Origin: Diplonema japonicum
Lineage: Eukaryota > Euglenozoa > Diplonemea > Diplonemida > Diplonemidae
DNA: 64,000 nt
Direction: 5' to 3'
NCBI GenBank assembly: GCA_964019335.1
Contig: OZ025716.1
Coordinates: forward strand, 372,001-436,000
A model generated the notes under the pieces. It was not told the DNA's origin. It saw nothing but the letters and a program-made list of their open reading frames with translations, and did not search any database. Position numbers and translations under genes: made by a program. Of this stretch, positions 10,022-18,944 are shown in pieces; position 1 is the first letter of the stretch, and each line of letters opens with the position of its first letter.

Positions 10022-10979
10022 ACAGTTAATGTTCAGGGATTTCTTTTTTAAAAAGCAGTTGTTTCATATCTGTCGAAAAAGTTCTTTTGTTTCTCTACTA
10101 CGCCACTACTATATTTGTAAAATTGTTGTTGTTTTTTTTTTTTTTTTAAATTTATTTTCTTTTTTTATATAGAACTAAGGAGTGTCTCTTGGAAGATACC
10201 TCTTAGGGTGTCTCGAAAGATTCCACATAGAATGGCTTCAAAACGGAATTTGTCGAAAATGAAAAAAGAAGAAACTACCAACCTGCCAGTAGAAGCTCTC
10301 TCTATTGGGTCCCGGTCACATTCCTGAGTTCTTTTTTTTAAAAAAGAAGAAAAAAAAAAAAAGAAAATAGCAAATTTGTGATCCATGCCTTAACGCTTCT
10401 TTTGCACAAATTGACACAGACCGCTGAGGTGCCGTTTGTCCGTTTATGCCCCCCCCCCTTTTTTTTGCTTCCGGGGAAAAAGAATTAAAGATTTAATAAG
10501 TTTTTATTCCCCTCCTTTCACTTCCCACTCCCTTTTTTTTTTTTTTTTTTTTTTTGGGCACCGATACCCACGATGATTTATTATGAACGGGGGACGGACT
10601 TCAAAGAAAAAAAAAACAAAACAAAAAAAAAACAAAAACTATTTGCTTTTGCTCCACTCTTACTAGAGGCCTCTACATGATAACGCGGATTGTATCATTA
10701 TTATCGAGAAGTCCCTTTTAGTCCCCCTTTCTATTTTCTTTTTTATATAACTTCTTCGTGAGTGATCGGAGAAGAGTTGGGAAGAACAACATAAGCCTGT
10801 GCCTTTACCACTACAGGTGAACTGTCGCAGGCCAATTCGTTTCCCCCCCCCATAAATAATCTAGTAGAATTTCTTCTTTTCCCTTACAAGAACAAGTGCC
10901 TGTGCTAAAAGAGAAAAAAGGGGGGAAGGAGGAATAAGTTGACTTGCTGACAGTTTCCTCTTTCCTCTCTATGGCCACG
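10022..10979. other. Spacer with homopolymer tracts
   Basis: Non-coding, rich in T, A and C runs. No gene or RNA was recognised. TGCTTCCGGGGAAA near 10468-10481 weakly recalls the repeat unit at 844 and 1751. Confidence 0.35.
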
Positions 10980-11105
10980 ACAGGGGAGTCCGACTCTTCT
11001 TCTTCAAAGCCAAGCCGCTCCCCTCACCTAGCACGGCTCCAAATGTAATGTTTCTTTCGCCCAGATGCCGTCCATCTTCTCGCGAGAAGCAGTCAATCAA
11101 TTAGT
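10980..11105 (+). repeat. Degenerate copy of LINE 3'-end repeat
   Basis: Diverged version of the end of the repeat at 11291-11668. Shared blocks in order are CTAGCACGGCTCCAA, TAATGTTTCTTTCGCCCAGA, TGCCGTCCATCTTCTCGCGA and ATTAGTGTG. Confidence 0.6.
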
Positions 11106-11290
11106 GTGGATCTTCTTCTTCTTTTTTCTTTTTTTTAATAAGGTTCTTTTCTTCTTTTTTTTCTTTTTATTTTTCTTGCTTGAACAAAGAAAGACTATGT
11201 ATTGATAATGAAATTGCTATTCTTGGGTGTATCTTCAGAGCTTAATCCCGGCTGTGCACAAAAACAACAAACCAGACTTTTTTTTTTTTA

Positions 11291-11668
11291 AAGGTCCCCT
11301 CGACAACCAAGATCTGCTCACAGAGAAGGCCGCAAGGATGCGATACATCTTGGGTCGCATCCAGAAATGTTCAGCACGCTGTGGAAGGTCAGTCTTCCCC
11401 GCCAACGCCGAATCAAGGGTGCATACCCTTCGACATCTTGGGGGCCCGACGGCACACGGCTACAACAGGAGACCACTCTTCTCCTCGAGCCAAACCCCCC
11501 CCTACCTAGCACGACTCCAAGCAATGTTTCTCGCCCAGATGCCGTCCATCTCATCGCGACAAACAGCCACCGCAGGCACCAGACAGCAACCGCAGAACGG
11601 TGACCGATTAGTGTGAATTTCTACCTGAACAGCACCCCCATGCACACTGAAATTTTATCGAGTTTTAA
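11291..11668 (+). repeat. LINE 3'-end repeat, long copy
   Basis: Nearly identical to 30990-31352. There the same sequence directly follows the reverse-transcriptase C-terminal remnant, so this is probably the 3' untranslated end of the same non-LTR element after severe 5' truncation. It ends near ACTGAAATTTTATCGAGTTTT. Small indels separate the copies, for example six extra bases near 11461-11468. Confidence 0.65.
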
Positions 11669-11922
11669 ATGAGTATACGCCGGAAAAAAGATGCCCCCCC
11701 CCACCCACCCACCCACCCCCTTTGCGAAAAGAAATAGAAATGAGAAAAAAAAAGGGGAACGAACCTTTTTTCATTCTGGGGGGGGGGACTATTTTTTTTA
11801 ACAGCGGGAAAGCAGCATGTTTATGAGCAGTTGAAATAGAATGGATAGTCGAGAAAGGTTCTGGTGGTCCTAGTGGCAGACCATCTGACAGCCCGAAATA
11901 GGGCGAGCAAGAGTGGGAAGAA

Positions 11923-11975
11923 TGGCAGGCACCAGATAGCAACACCGCAGAACGGTGACCGATTAGTGTGAACTT
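11923..11975 (+). repeat. Short LINE 3'-end relic
   Basis: Contains GGCAGGCACCAGATAGCAAC and CGCAGAACGGTGACCGATTA, the last ~50 nt of the repeat at 11291-11668. Confidence 0.6.
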
Positions 11976-12144
11976 TTTTTTTGATCAGATTTTAATGCCG
12001 CAATAACATAAGGGGGTCAATGTGAGCACCACGGTTAGCACGGCGACGCAGGCGGTGAGGGTCTCAAGACAGGTCTTGTGCGGCATGACCGGCTTGAAAC
12101 ACAAAGGAGGAACCCGGCAGAGCCCCCAGAACAGGGACAACTCG

Positions 12145-12310
12145 GCTGGTGAGGATAGTTTCATTTAATTAAGGTGGTGGGGATAACATGAAAATATAAG
12201 AAAAACATCAGACAGTTCTTGTGCAGGGCGCCGCCAACACCGGCCTCCTTTAACTCATATATTTAATTAAAACTACTGATGGTGCTGGTGAGGATAGTTT
12301 CATTTAATTA
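12145..12310 (+). repeat. 27-nt direct repeat enclosing a dispersed repeat
   Basis: The 27 nt at 12145-12171 recur exactly at 12284-12310; both begin GCTGGTGAGGATAGTTTCAT. Between them lies a copy of the dispersed sequence AGGGCGCCGCCAACACCGGC followed by CTCCTTTAACTCATATATTT, which is also seen with changes at 41205-41240 and 56945-56980. It could be an insertion flanked by duplicated target, or a recombination product. Confidence 0.45.
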
Positions 12311-13168
12311 TGACCACCGATGTAGGTGGGCTGCAAGCACAAGGTCTTCAATCATGTGTACACGTTCAGGAAACTCCATCCCATTTTTTTTTTTTTTTAA
12401 ACTCTGTTTTACAATCCCTGATCTTCGTGTTGTATAGGAAATCCCGATGATACTATTTTTTTCTTCTTTTCTTCTATTTTTTTATCCCCCCCTTCAATCA
12501 GCGCAATCGCCTCGAAAACTCTATTTTTGGCATTGGAAAAAAAAAAAAAAAAGAATTTTTCTTTTTTTCTCTCGCACTGTCAATCAAAGCTCATTGCCGT
12601 TGCTTAGCCACCTTATCCTGTTATTCTTTTGACTGAATGAATGAAATATGAAGGAAAAATATGAACTATTTTAGCGAACTTCTTTTTACCCCCCTTCTTC
12701 TTTTCTGGGCAATGCAGCAAAAAAAAAAAAAAAAAAAAAGAAAAAAAGTTGTTTTTATCCCGTCAGTCACGATATCGATGTACTCGATAAGTAACTTGTT
12801 TTTTTTTCTCTTTTGTTGTCCGCCCTCAACACTTTCCCCTCCCTTTTTCTTGTTTTGGTCCGTCCTTGTTTTTGGAGCTGAGTTCAATCTTTGTATACCC
12901 CAAGTGATATTCTTTATATATACTTTTTATTTCTTTTGCTGAAATACCCCGGTTGCTCGAACTTTTGTTCACTGCCCGCTCAATTTCTTTTGAGTTCCTG
13001 CCATACCTGCCTTTTTAAATGAGTGTAAACCTAACATCCCGGTGGAGAAGCATCTCTTCCTGACTTCTGCGGTCCTTGCAGGGTATAAAAGGTGATCATG
13101 AATTGTACTTCTTATAAGTGTGAGAACAACATTGTTGGGCTCATCTGCTGTTTCGACAGTCAACTGAC
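12311..13168. other. Spacer before copy 3
   Basis: A, T and C tracts with no recognised gene. Confidence 0.4.
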
Positions 13169-13186
13169 TCTTCTTTTTCTTTTCAG
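13169..13186 (+). promoter_or_regulatory. Candidate spliced-leader acceptor, copy 3
   Basis: A textbook polypyrimidine tract (TCTTCTTTTTCTTTTCAG) ending with AG at 13185-13186, 13 nt before ATG 13200. The next bases are GT. Confidence 0.6.
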
Positions 13187-13199
13187 GTTAAAGCAAAAC

Positions 13200-15926
13200 A
13201 TGGAAAAGGACAAAAGCATCAAAGCTCGCATAGAGCGCTTCTCAGCCGCGGTGCACAATGGAACAGAAAGGTTCTTCGAGAAGCTCAGCACCCTTGTGGT
13301 GAACCACCCGGGAGTGACCATCGCCATCTGCGTCGTCTTCGCCGCCATCATGGCACAGGGCGTGTGGCTCTACGATGAGGAACTCTCTCCTGATAAACAG
13401 TTCAGTCCCCGTGACAGCCAGGCCGTCAACGAAGAGACCTGGGTGGTCGACAGGTTCGGGAATGAGAACAGACCTGTGTACCTGCAAGTGGAGGCTGATG
13501 AAGGGACGAACATGCTGACGAAGGCCTCGCTGTTGTACATGCAAGAGATGCACGAGTGGCTCCTGTCACAGTCGCTCATCGTGGACGGGGAGAACGTGAC
13601 CTACAACGTGGTGTGCGCGAGGTACACTAAAGACGATGATTGCATGTTTCCTGTATCTGTTCTGTCCTACTGGCAGCACAACAGAACCCTCCTTGAGGCT
13701 GACCCGAACCCTCTTTCCACCATCAACTCTGTTGACTGGAGAGACATTGAACCTTCTGGTCCACCCCTCTCTTACTACCTTGGCAGTGATGCTGTTCGTG
13801 ATGCCAGTGGGGCGTTGGTGTCGACACGGGCCACGCGTATCATCCACACACTGAAGAATGTGAAAGAGGAGATTTCTGGTATTGGTGACGACGACCCGCA
13901 GAGCAGGTACTTCGAGATCCTGGTTGCTGAGAAGTCTGCTGACAGGCGCTCAGCTGACAGGCAGGCACACAAAGCAGCTCCTTTCATTGTGACAATTGCG
14001 CAAGAAGAAGAGGCAGGCAACGATGCTGTTAACTCTGATGTCAGCAACCTGATCATGGGCTACATGCTGATGATTGCCTATGCCTCCTTCATCCTGTCTC
14101 GTGGCCGTGTGAAGTACTCCCACTCACTGATTGGCTTAGCATCCGTTGTGTCCATTGGCCTGTCAACCTTCAGTGCCTACGGCCTCTGCTGGTACATCGG
14201 GATCAAGTTCAACAATGTCGTTCAGGTGCTGATCTTGGTGCTTCTCGGTGTTGGGATCGACGACACCTTTGTGATCATGGACTCCTGGTGGGACTGCTAT
14301 GAAATCCCCACAATGAAGGAGAGGATGATTGCGGCACTGAAGCACGCTGGTCCTGCCATCACGATCACCTCTGTGACTGACCTTATCGCCTTCCTTGCTG
14401 GATCCAGCACTTCCTTCCCCGCCCTTCGTGACTTCTGCTACTACGCCACAATTGGAATCACCTTCGATTTTGTATTCCAATGTACATTCGTGGTAGCCAT
14501 TGCATACCTTGACAGTGTGAGGCAGGATCGCGGTAGGTCAGATGTCCTGTGCTGTGTCTCTGTGGATGACGAGACAGGTGTGTGCGTGAAGACGGAAGGG
14601 TGGACTGAGGGGCAGAGGGGTTTCCAGAACCGTGTTGTTGGGACGTACATGCCACGCCTTGTGCTTGGGACTGTCGTGGGCAAGGTGGTGGTCATCCTCA
14701 TCTCTTGCCTCCTCTTCGGGCTTGGCATCTACGGGTGCACTCAGGTGAAGATGAACTACAACAACGAGTGGTTCATCCCCGACGGGCACGCCATCGAGGC
14801 AGCCATGAATGTGCGCAACACTTACTTCACTGGACAGACCCTCCCTACTAATGTGTACTTCGGTGAACTCAACTACCCTCAGGAGCAGGACACGGTGATG
14901 AATGCTGGGTCAGTCCTTCGTCGGAACAGGTGGGTGGTGGCGAACTCCACCTCATCATGGATGGAGGACTTCCAGCAGTGGGTGAGGGAAGAGCACGTGG
15001 CGGACTGGGACCAGTCGGCTGGGAGGATCGTCCCTTCTCAGTTCTACAGGCTTCTTCGTGTGTTCGCCTCGACGGCAACAGGGCCCCGCAGTGCTTGGCA
15101 GCACATCGACAACATCAGGTGGAGCAGCAATGGCAGTGACTCGCTGGTCGCCTCTCGTGTGAGCTTCCTCATCGTTGGTGATGCTCTCACCGACGGTGAG
15201 GATGCTGTGGACTGCATGGACAACCTTCGTGCTGAGCTGTCTGGACCTGAGTTCCCTTGGGCATGGCCATTTGTCTTTTTCGAGTCTTACAAGCTGATGG
15301 TTCCCGAGATCACAAGGAACGTGGCCATTGCAGGGTCGTGTGTGTTCGTGCTGGTCACCATCATGATTGCGAACGTACAGCTGGGCCTCCTCGTGACCCT
15401 TGCAATCGGGTGTGTGGACGTGTGCATGCTTGGTTTCATGCCTTTCATCGGTGTTGAGCTGAACGGTGTGTCTGTGATCTGCATTGTGCTTGCTGTCGGT
15501 CTGAGTGTGGACTACAGTGTCCACATTGCAGGGGCCTTCCTTCATGTGAAGTGTGAGGATGGCGATGAGCACAGTGGGAGGACACAGCGTGCGGCCTTCG
15601 CATTATGGAAGATGGGCCCTGCTGTGGTGAATGGGGGGACCTCTACATTCATCGCGATCCTTCCGGCCGCCTTCGCTGTCTCATATGTGTTTAAGGTGTT
15701 CTTCAGGATGTTTGCGTTGATCATCTTCTTCGGGCAGTGGTTCGGGGTGTTCTTGCTTCCGGTGGTGCTGTCGTTGGTGGGGCCTGACCCGTACCTCACA
15801 GCTCCGGAGCTGAATGAGAAGCCTCAGCAGAACCCTCTTCACCCTGAACATGATGCTCCTGTCCAACCACAGAAGCCAGACTGCTCCCCTACATCGGCAG
15901 TTGAAGTAGAAGTAGAAATGAATTAA
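13200..15926 (+). CDS. Patched-type RND transporter, tandem copy 3
   Basis: 908 residues. The frame is open from 13092, but ATG 13200 is chosen because it follows the acceptor and its MEKDKSIKAR start matches copy 2. All 12-TM landmarks, GVGIDD and GLSVDYSVH are intact. It is a mosaic: the first ~160 codons resemble copy 1, while the TM4-TM7 region and the loop start (QVKMNYNNEWF) resemble copy 2. The C-terminal third and the tail (VQPQKPDCSPTS) match copy 1, with AVEVEVEMN added at the end. Residues unique to this copy include CMFPVSVLSYW and HTLKNVKEEISGIG. Confidence 0.87.
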   Translation: MEKDKSIKARIERFSAAVHNGTERFFEKLSTLVVNHPGVTIAICVVFAAIMAQGVWLYDEELSPDKQFSPRDSQAVNEETWVVDRFGNENRPVYLQVEADEGTNMLTKASLLYMQEMHEWLLSQSLIVDGENVTYNVVCARYTKDDDCMFPVSVLSYWQHNRTLLEADPNPLSTINSVDWRDIEPSGPPLSYYLGSDAVRDASGALVSTRATRIIHTLKNVKEEISGIGDDDPQSRYFEILVAEKSADRRSADRQAHKAAPFIVTIAQEEEAGNDAVNSDVSNLIMGYMLMIAYASFILSRGRVKYSHSLIGLASVVSIGLSTFSAYGLCWYIGIKFNNVVQVLILVLLGVGIDDTFVIMDSWWDCYEIPTMKERMIAALKHAGPAITITSVTDLIAFLAGSSTSFPALRDFCYYATIGITFDFVFQCTFVVAIAYLDSVRQDRGRSDVLCCVSVDDETGVCVKTEGWTEGQRGFQNRVVGTYMPRLVLGTVVGKVVVILISCLLFGLGIYGCTQVKMNYNNEWFIPDGHAIEAAMNVRNTYFTGQTLPTNVYFGELNYPQEQDTVMNAGSVLRRNRWVVANSTSSWMEDFQQWVREEHVADWDQSAGRIVPSQFYRLLRVFASTATGPRSAWQHIDNIRWSSNGSDSLVASRVSFLIVGDALTDGEDAVDCMDNLRAELSGPEFPWAWPFVFFESYKLMVPEITRNVAIAGSCVFVLVTIMIANVQLGLLVTLAIGCVDVCMLGFMPFIGVELNGVSVICIVLAVGLSVDYSVHIAGAFLHVKCEDGDEHSGRTQRAAFALWKMGPAVVNGGTSTFIAILPAAFAVSYVFKVFFRMFALIIFFGQWFGVFLLPVVLSLVGPDPYLTAPELNEKPQQNPLHPEHDAPVQPQKPDCSPTSAVEVEVEMN

Positions 15927-16484
15927 GCCTTCAGTTACTTTTCCCTTCGAAATGAATTCTTACCCCTAACCTTTCTCTTGGTTCGCGCAGTTTTGCGTGT
16001 TGCAAGAAGAAGCCATTCCCGTGAAAAGATGAGAAGAAACTTAAAGACACTTGTCCCTCTTAGCTTGTGTTCTTTTTCTTCTGTTCTCGCCTACCATCCT
16101 TCTATCCCGTTTCTTATTTGACCTTTGCTTTAGTGTTTCTTTTTTTAAAATTGTTTTTTGTATATTTTTTTTTTGATATCTTTACCTTGCAGGAAAACTG
16201 AGAACGGCGTAGTTATCAGCCCGGCTGGGAAGAAAAAAGAAGAACAAGAAATATTGTGCGTGTTTTCATTTTTCTCTTCTTTTTTTCCGCTTTTTTCCAG
16301 CCGTGTCGCATCCCTCAAAATAGTTGAAAAGCAAACGATGGGGGTTGGGAGTGAGATCGGTTGTTGTGTGGTGTGACAGTGTCCACACCCAAGAGGACTT
16401 CCGAGTTGTTTTTTCGTTTTCCCTTTTTTTTTTTTTAAATGAAGCGCCAACCTAAGTTTTCGACGTCAAATTTTACATAATATA
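15927..16484. other. Spacer between copy 3 and the piggyBac element
   Basis: T-rich and non-coding. No gene is seen. Confidence 0.4.
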
Positions 16485-16684
16485 TTATCCCCTAAAGGCC
16501 CGGAGCCTATCTACGGTACCCCCCCATTTTCGCTGTTGCTTTAAATACTCAAAAAAAGGGCAGCATGCAACCATAGGAAGGTGCAAGGAAAGGGTAAACG
16601 GTACTAAAACTTTCAATTCCAGGTGCCAGATTCAGATGGGAACACTTAACTATGTGTGTAAGAAGGGGGTTGAGGGGGTACTTT

Positions 16685-17347
16685 TTATGTCCGATTTTGG
16701 GGGGTTTTGTCGTGGGGGGTCCGTGGAGTTATGGCTGGGCTAAAAAAGGCAGCATTCAGCCCTATTTGGTGCCCTGAACTGAGGTCAGTCTGGAGACTTT
16801 TTGGGGCTGTGGGATGAAAAAAGCAACTTGTGAGTTTTTTTTCCAGCTGGGGTAGCATACAAGGGTAAAAAACACGTTTTGCATAAGGGGGTTTTGCAAC
16901 AGGGGCACCACGTTTGCACCTTCTTCCGCACCCAGGAACAGCACAGAGCACCCTCCTCACCTTCGTTCCGTTCATCATGGTCTCGGAGGTGTGATTTAGG
17001 GTCAAATCGAGACGTTTTGGGTATTTCTGGATGAGGGAATCCTCATTGCTAGCGTGTTTGCGCTTGGGGGTCGGTGACGGTGTTGTCGGGGGGTGTGTGC
17101 TATCGGTTTTTGGGGTATGGGTGAGAAGCTTGCCAACAAGTTCTTCTTTGAAGCTCGGGAAGCCATAATTTTTGCCACATTCCCTGCTCTTCTTCCAGAT
17201 TATGGAGGAGTTGGCAACACAGCTTTCCAGGACCCAATAAAAAACGACCATGGTCCACTTCCGGGTTTTCATATGCCGAACTCCAGTCCCCTGGAGCTGG
17301 TCTTGCCGGTCAGGGGTCGACAGCAAACCCTTAGGAGTCGACAGCAC
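16685..17347 (-). pseudogene. piggyBac transposase, C-terminal remnant
   Basis: A minus-strand frame of 220 codons. It begins with DRQDQL and TRKWTMVVFYWVLE, followed by NSSIIW. This is the VDRxDQL, then KWxxxVFxxLL, then Nxxxxx block that ends the DDE_Tnp_1_7 domain. Next come FKEELVGKLL and a basic proline-rich linker. A Cys/His-rich tail (CAVPGCGRRCKRG to CMLPQ and SCFFHP) resembles the piggyBac C-terminal zinc-binding region. No intact start or catalytic aspartates are present in this frame. Confidence 0.72.
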
Positions 17348-17439
17348 GCATGACTAGGTCCTGTGTTGTGGACTTCTTGCTGAAAATGTTGAAATTCACC
17401 AGGTAACCGTTTTATGAGTCGCATGTATGTCAACGAATC

Positions 17440-17700
17440 GGTTTGCTCATTTTCTTAAAAGCCGGGATGGTTAAATTAGAATTTGTTGTCCAGTAGCTCT
17501 TCATGTTCGGTGCCGAGCGTAAGCCCATTAACAGGACCAACCCAAGCCAAATTTTGTACTCTGGGATGGAAAGATTCAGATTCCGCTGTTTTTGTGAATC
17601 GAAACGACCGGTTCGTGGAAGAAACTATGAGCTCAAGTACCGCGTGTGCAAAAAAAAAAAAGATTAAAAACACCCTCCTCATTGGCCGCTTCACCTAGAG
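17440..17700 (-). pseudogene. piggyBac transposase, N-proximal remnant
   Basis: Minus strand. The reading starts with LELIVSSTNRSF, resembling the IVxxTN block before the catalytic core. After one frame change it gives LGLVLLMGLRSAPNMKSYW followed by IPAFKKMSK, which matches the family block GLxxLMGLxxxPxxxDYW with FFxxIMSRxRF. At least one frameshift and several stops break it. The catalytic core that should follow is missing before the C-terminal remnant. Confidence 0.68.
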
Positions 17701-18064
17701 GTGTCCTAAGCCCACCTTTTCACGGAAATGATATGTTTTGGGCCTTTGGGAGTATTTCTCCCACCCAAGCATCGTTTCCGGCCCCTCTTTGACCGCCTCA
17801 TCGTCTTTTTTTTCTTTATCTGACCAGTCGGGGGAGACTCACGTTTTCGCTGCTATTTTGACCATCTGATTTCATTTTAAGCCAACCCTGCCGGTTTCAA
17901 TTAAAACGTAAATTTTAACGCAAAATATAGTTTCAAGATAAATAAACCGCGCAACAATGTCATATTTTGAAGTCCAAGGGCCGTGTTCAAAAAAAAGTAC
18001 TTAGCGAAAAAGCAAATTTTTTGAACTAAGGACAAAAATGTCCGCGCGGGCCTTTAGGGGTTAT

Positions 18065-18379
18065 GATAAAAAGAAAAAGAAGAAAAAGAAAAAAGATAGA
18101 CTTGTCCCGGGCCATGCTTCCCCCCTCCTTCCCTTCGCTAGCTTCGTAACTTACCTCTACATATTTTTTTAAAGAGTGGTCCCAAGTAGGATTTGCCCTT
18201 AAACATCGCCTTTTACAAGAAAGAAGAGCAGGTGCACTATATATGTGCTTTCATTCTAGATTGTTCAGTTTGTCCGAGGAGGCACTTAGAACAAGGATGG
18301 AACACATGTAGCAGCTGCTTCCTTCATCTGGATTGAATTTCATCTTTAAAAAAAAAAAAAAAAACATTTTAAGAAAGCA

Positions 18380-18421
<42 letters not shown>

Positions 18422-18827
18422 AAAAAAAGTTTCTTTTTAAGAAAAAAAAGGTTCTCAAAGAGAGAATACAAAAAATGGAGCACGGTTTTACACTGACCCG
18501 TTTGTCTGTCTTTTCCCCCCTCTTTCTTTTTAGGGTTCAAAAGAATGCTTGTGCGCACAAAAATAAAAGTTTGCAAAAAGAAGGGGAATTGCCCTCTTCG
18601 TTCGGAAGTGAGTCTTGCCGTTGGGCTTTATTCGAAAATAAATCATGTTTTCTGCTTCTTTTTTTTTCTTTTCTTTTTTCCTTTCATTACAATGTGCACG
18701 GGCCAAAAATAACCTTTTTCTTTGTGCTTCAGTGTGATGTGACTCAACTAACTAAGTGCAAAGTAAAAGGCTTTGTTTTAGCCTTTTGCCAAAAACGATC
18801 CTTTTTTCTCCTGTTTTTCTTCTTTCT
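18065..18827. other. Spacer with a 38-nt poly(T)
   Basis: Includes T runs at 18382-18419 and many shorter runs. No supported gene is present; a 162-codon frame here is mostly homopolymer translation. Confidence 0.4.
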
Positions 18828-18923
18828 TCTCCTTTTGTTCTTTCTTTATTATTCTTTTCCCCCCCCTCCTTTTTCTTGGTTTTCTTTTTTTTCCCTTTCC
18901 TTTTAACTTGACTCTTCCCTTAG
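18828..18923 (+). promoter_or_regulatory. Candidate spliced-leader acceptor, copy 4
   Basis: A very long T/C tract ending CTTCCCTTAG (AG at 18922-18923), followed by GT and 21 nt upstream of ATG 18945. Confidence 0.55.
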
Positions 18924-18944
18924 GTTTTAAGCCCTCTTAACAAG

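Larger units (their letters stand above)
16489..18060 (-). mobile_element. Internally deleted piggyBac-type DNA transposon
   Basis: The two ends form a perfect 14-bp inverted repeat: CCCCTAAAGGCCCG at 16489-16502 and its reverse complement at 18047-18060. Both are flanked by TTAT (16485-16488 and 18061-18064). piggyBac elements start with CCC and duplicate TTAA, so TTAT on both sides is close to but not the usual target. Inside, on the minus strand, are two transposase remnants. At 1.57 kb the element is shorter than autonomous piggyBacs and lacks most of the catalytic core. Confidence 0.8.

Noticed and set aside
12185-12265. Possible CRISPR-like or tandem array from repeated motifs
   Set aside because: Copies are dispersed, imperfect and not regularly spaced, and the genome is eukaryotic in character.
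18418-18906. A 162-codon plus-strand frame before copy 4
   Set aside because: Almost entirely Phe/Leu/Lys from T and A runs. It is the pyrimidine tract of the acceptor.
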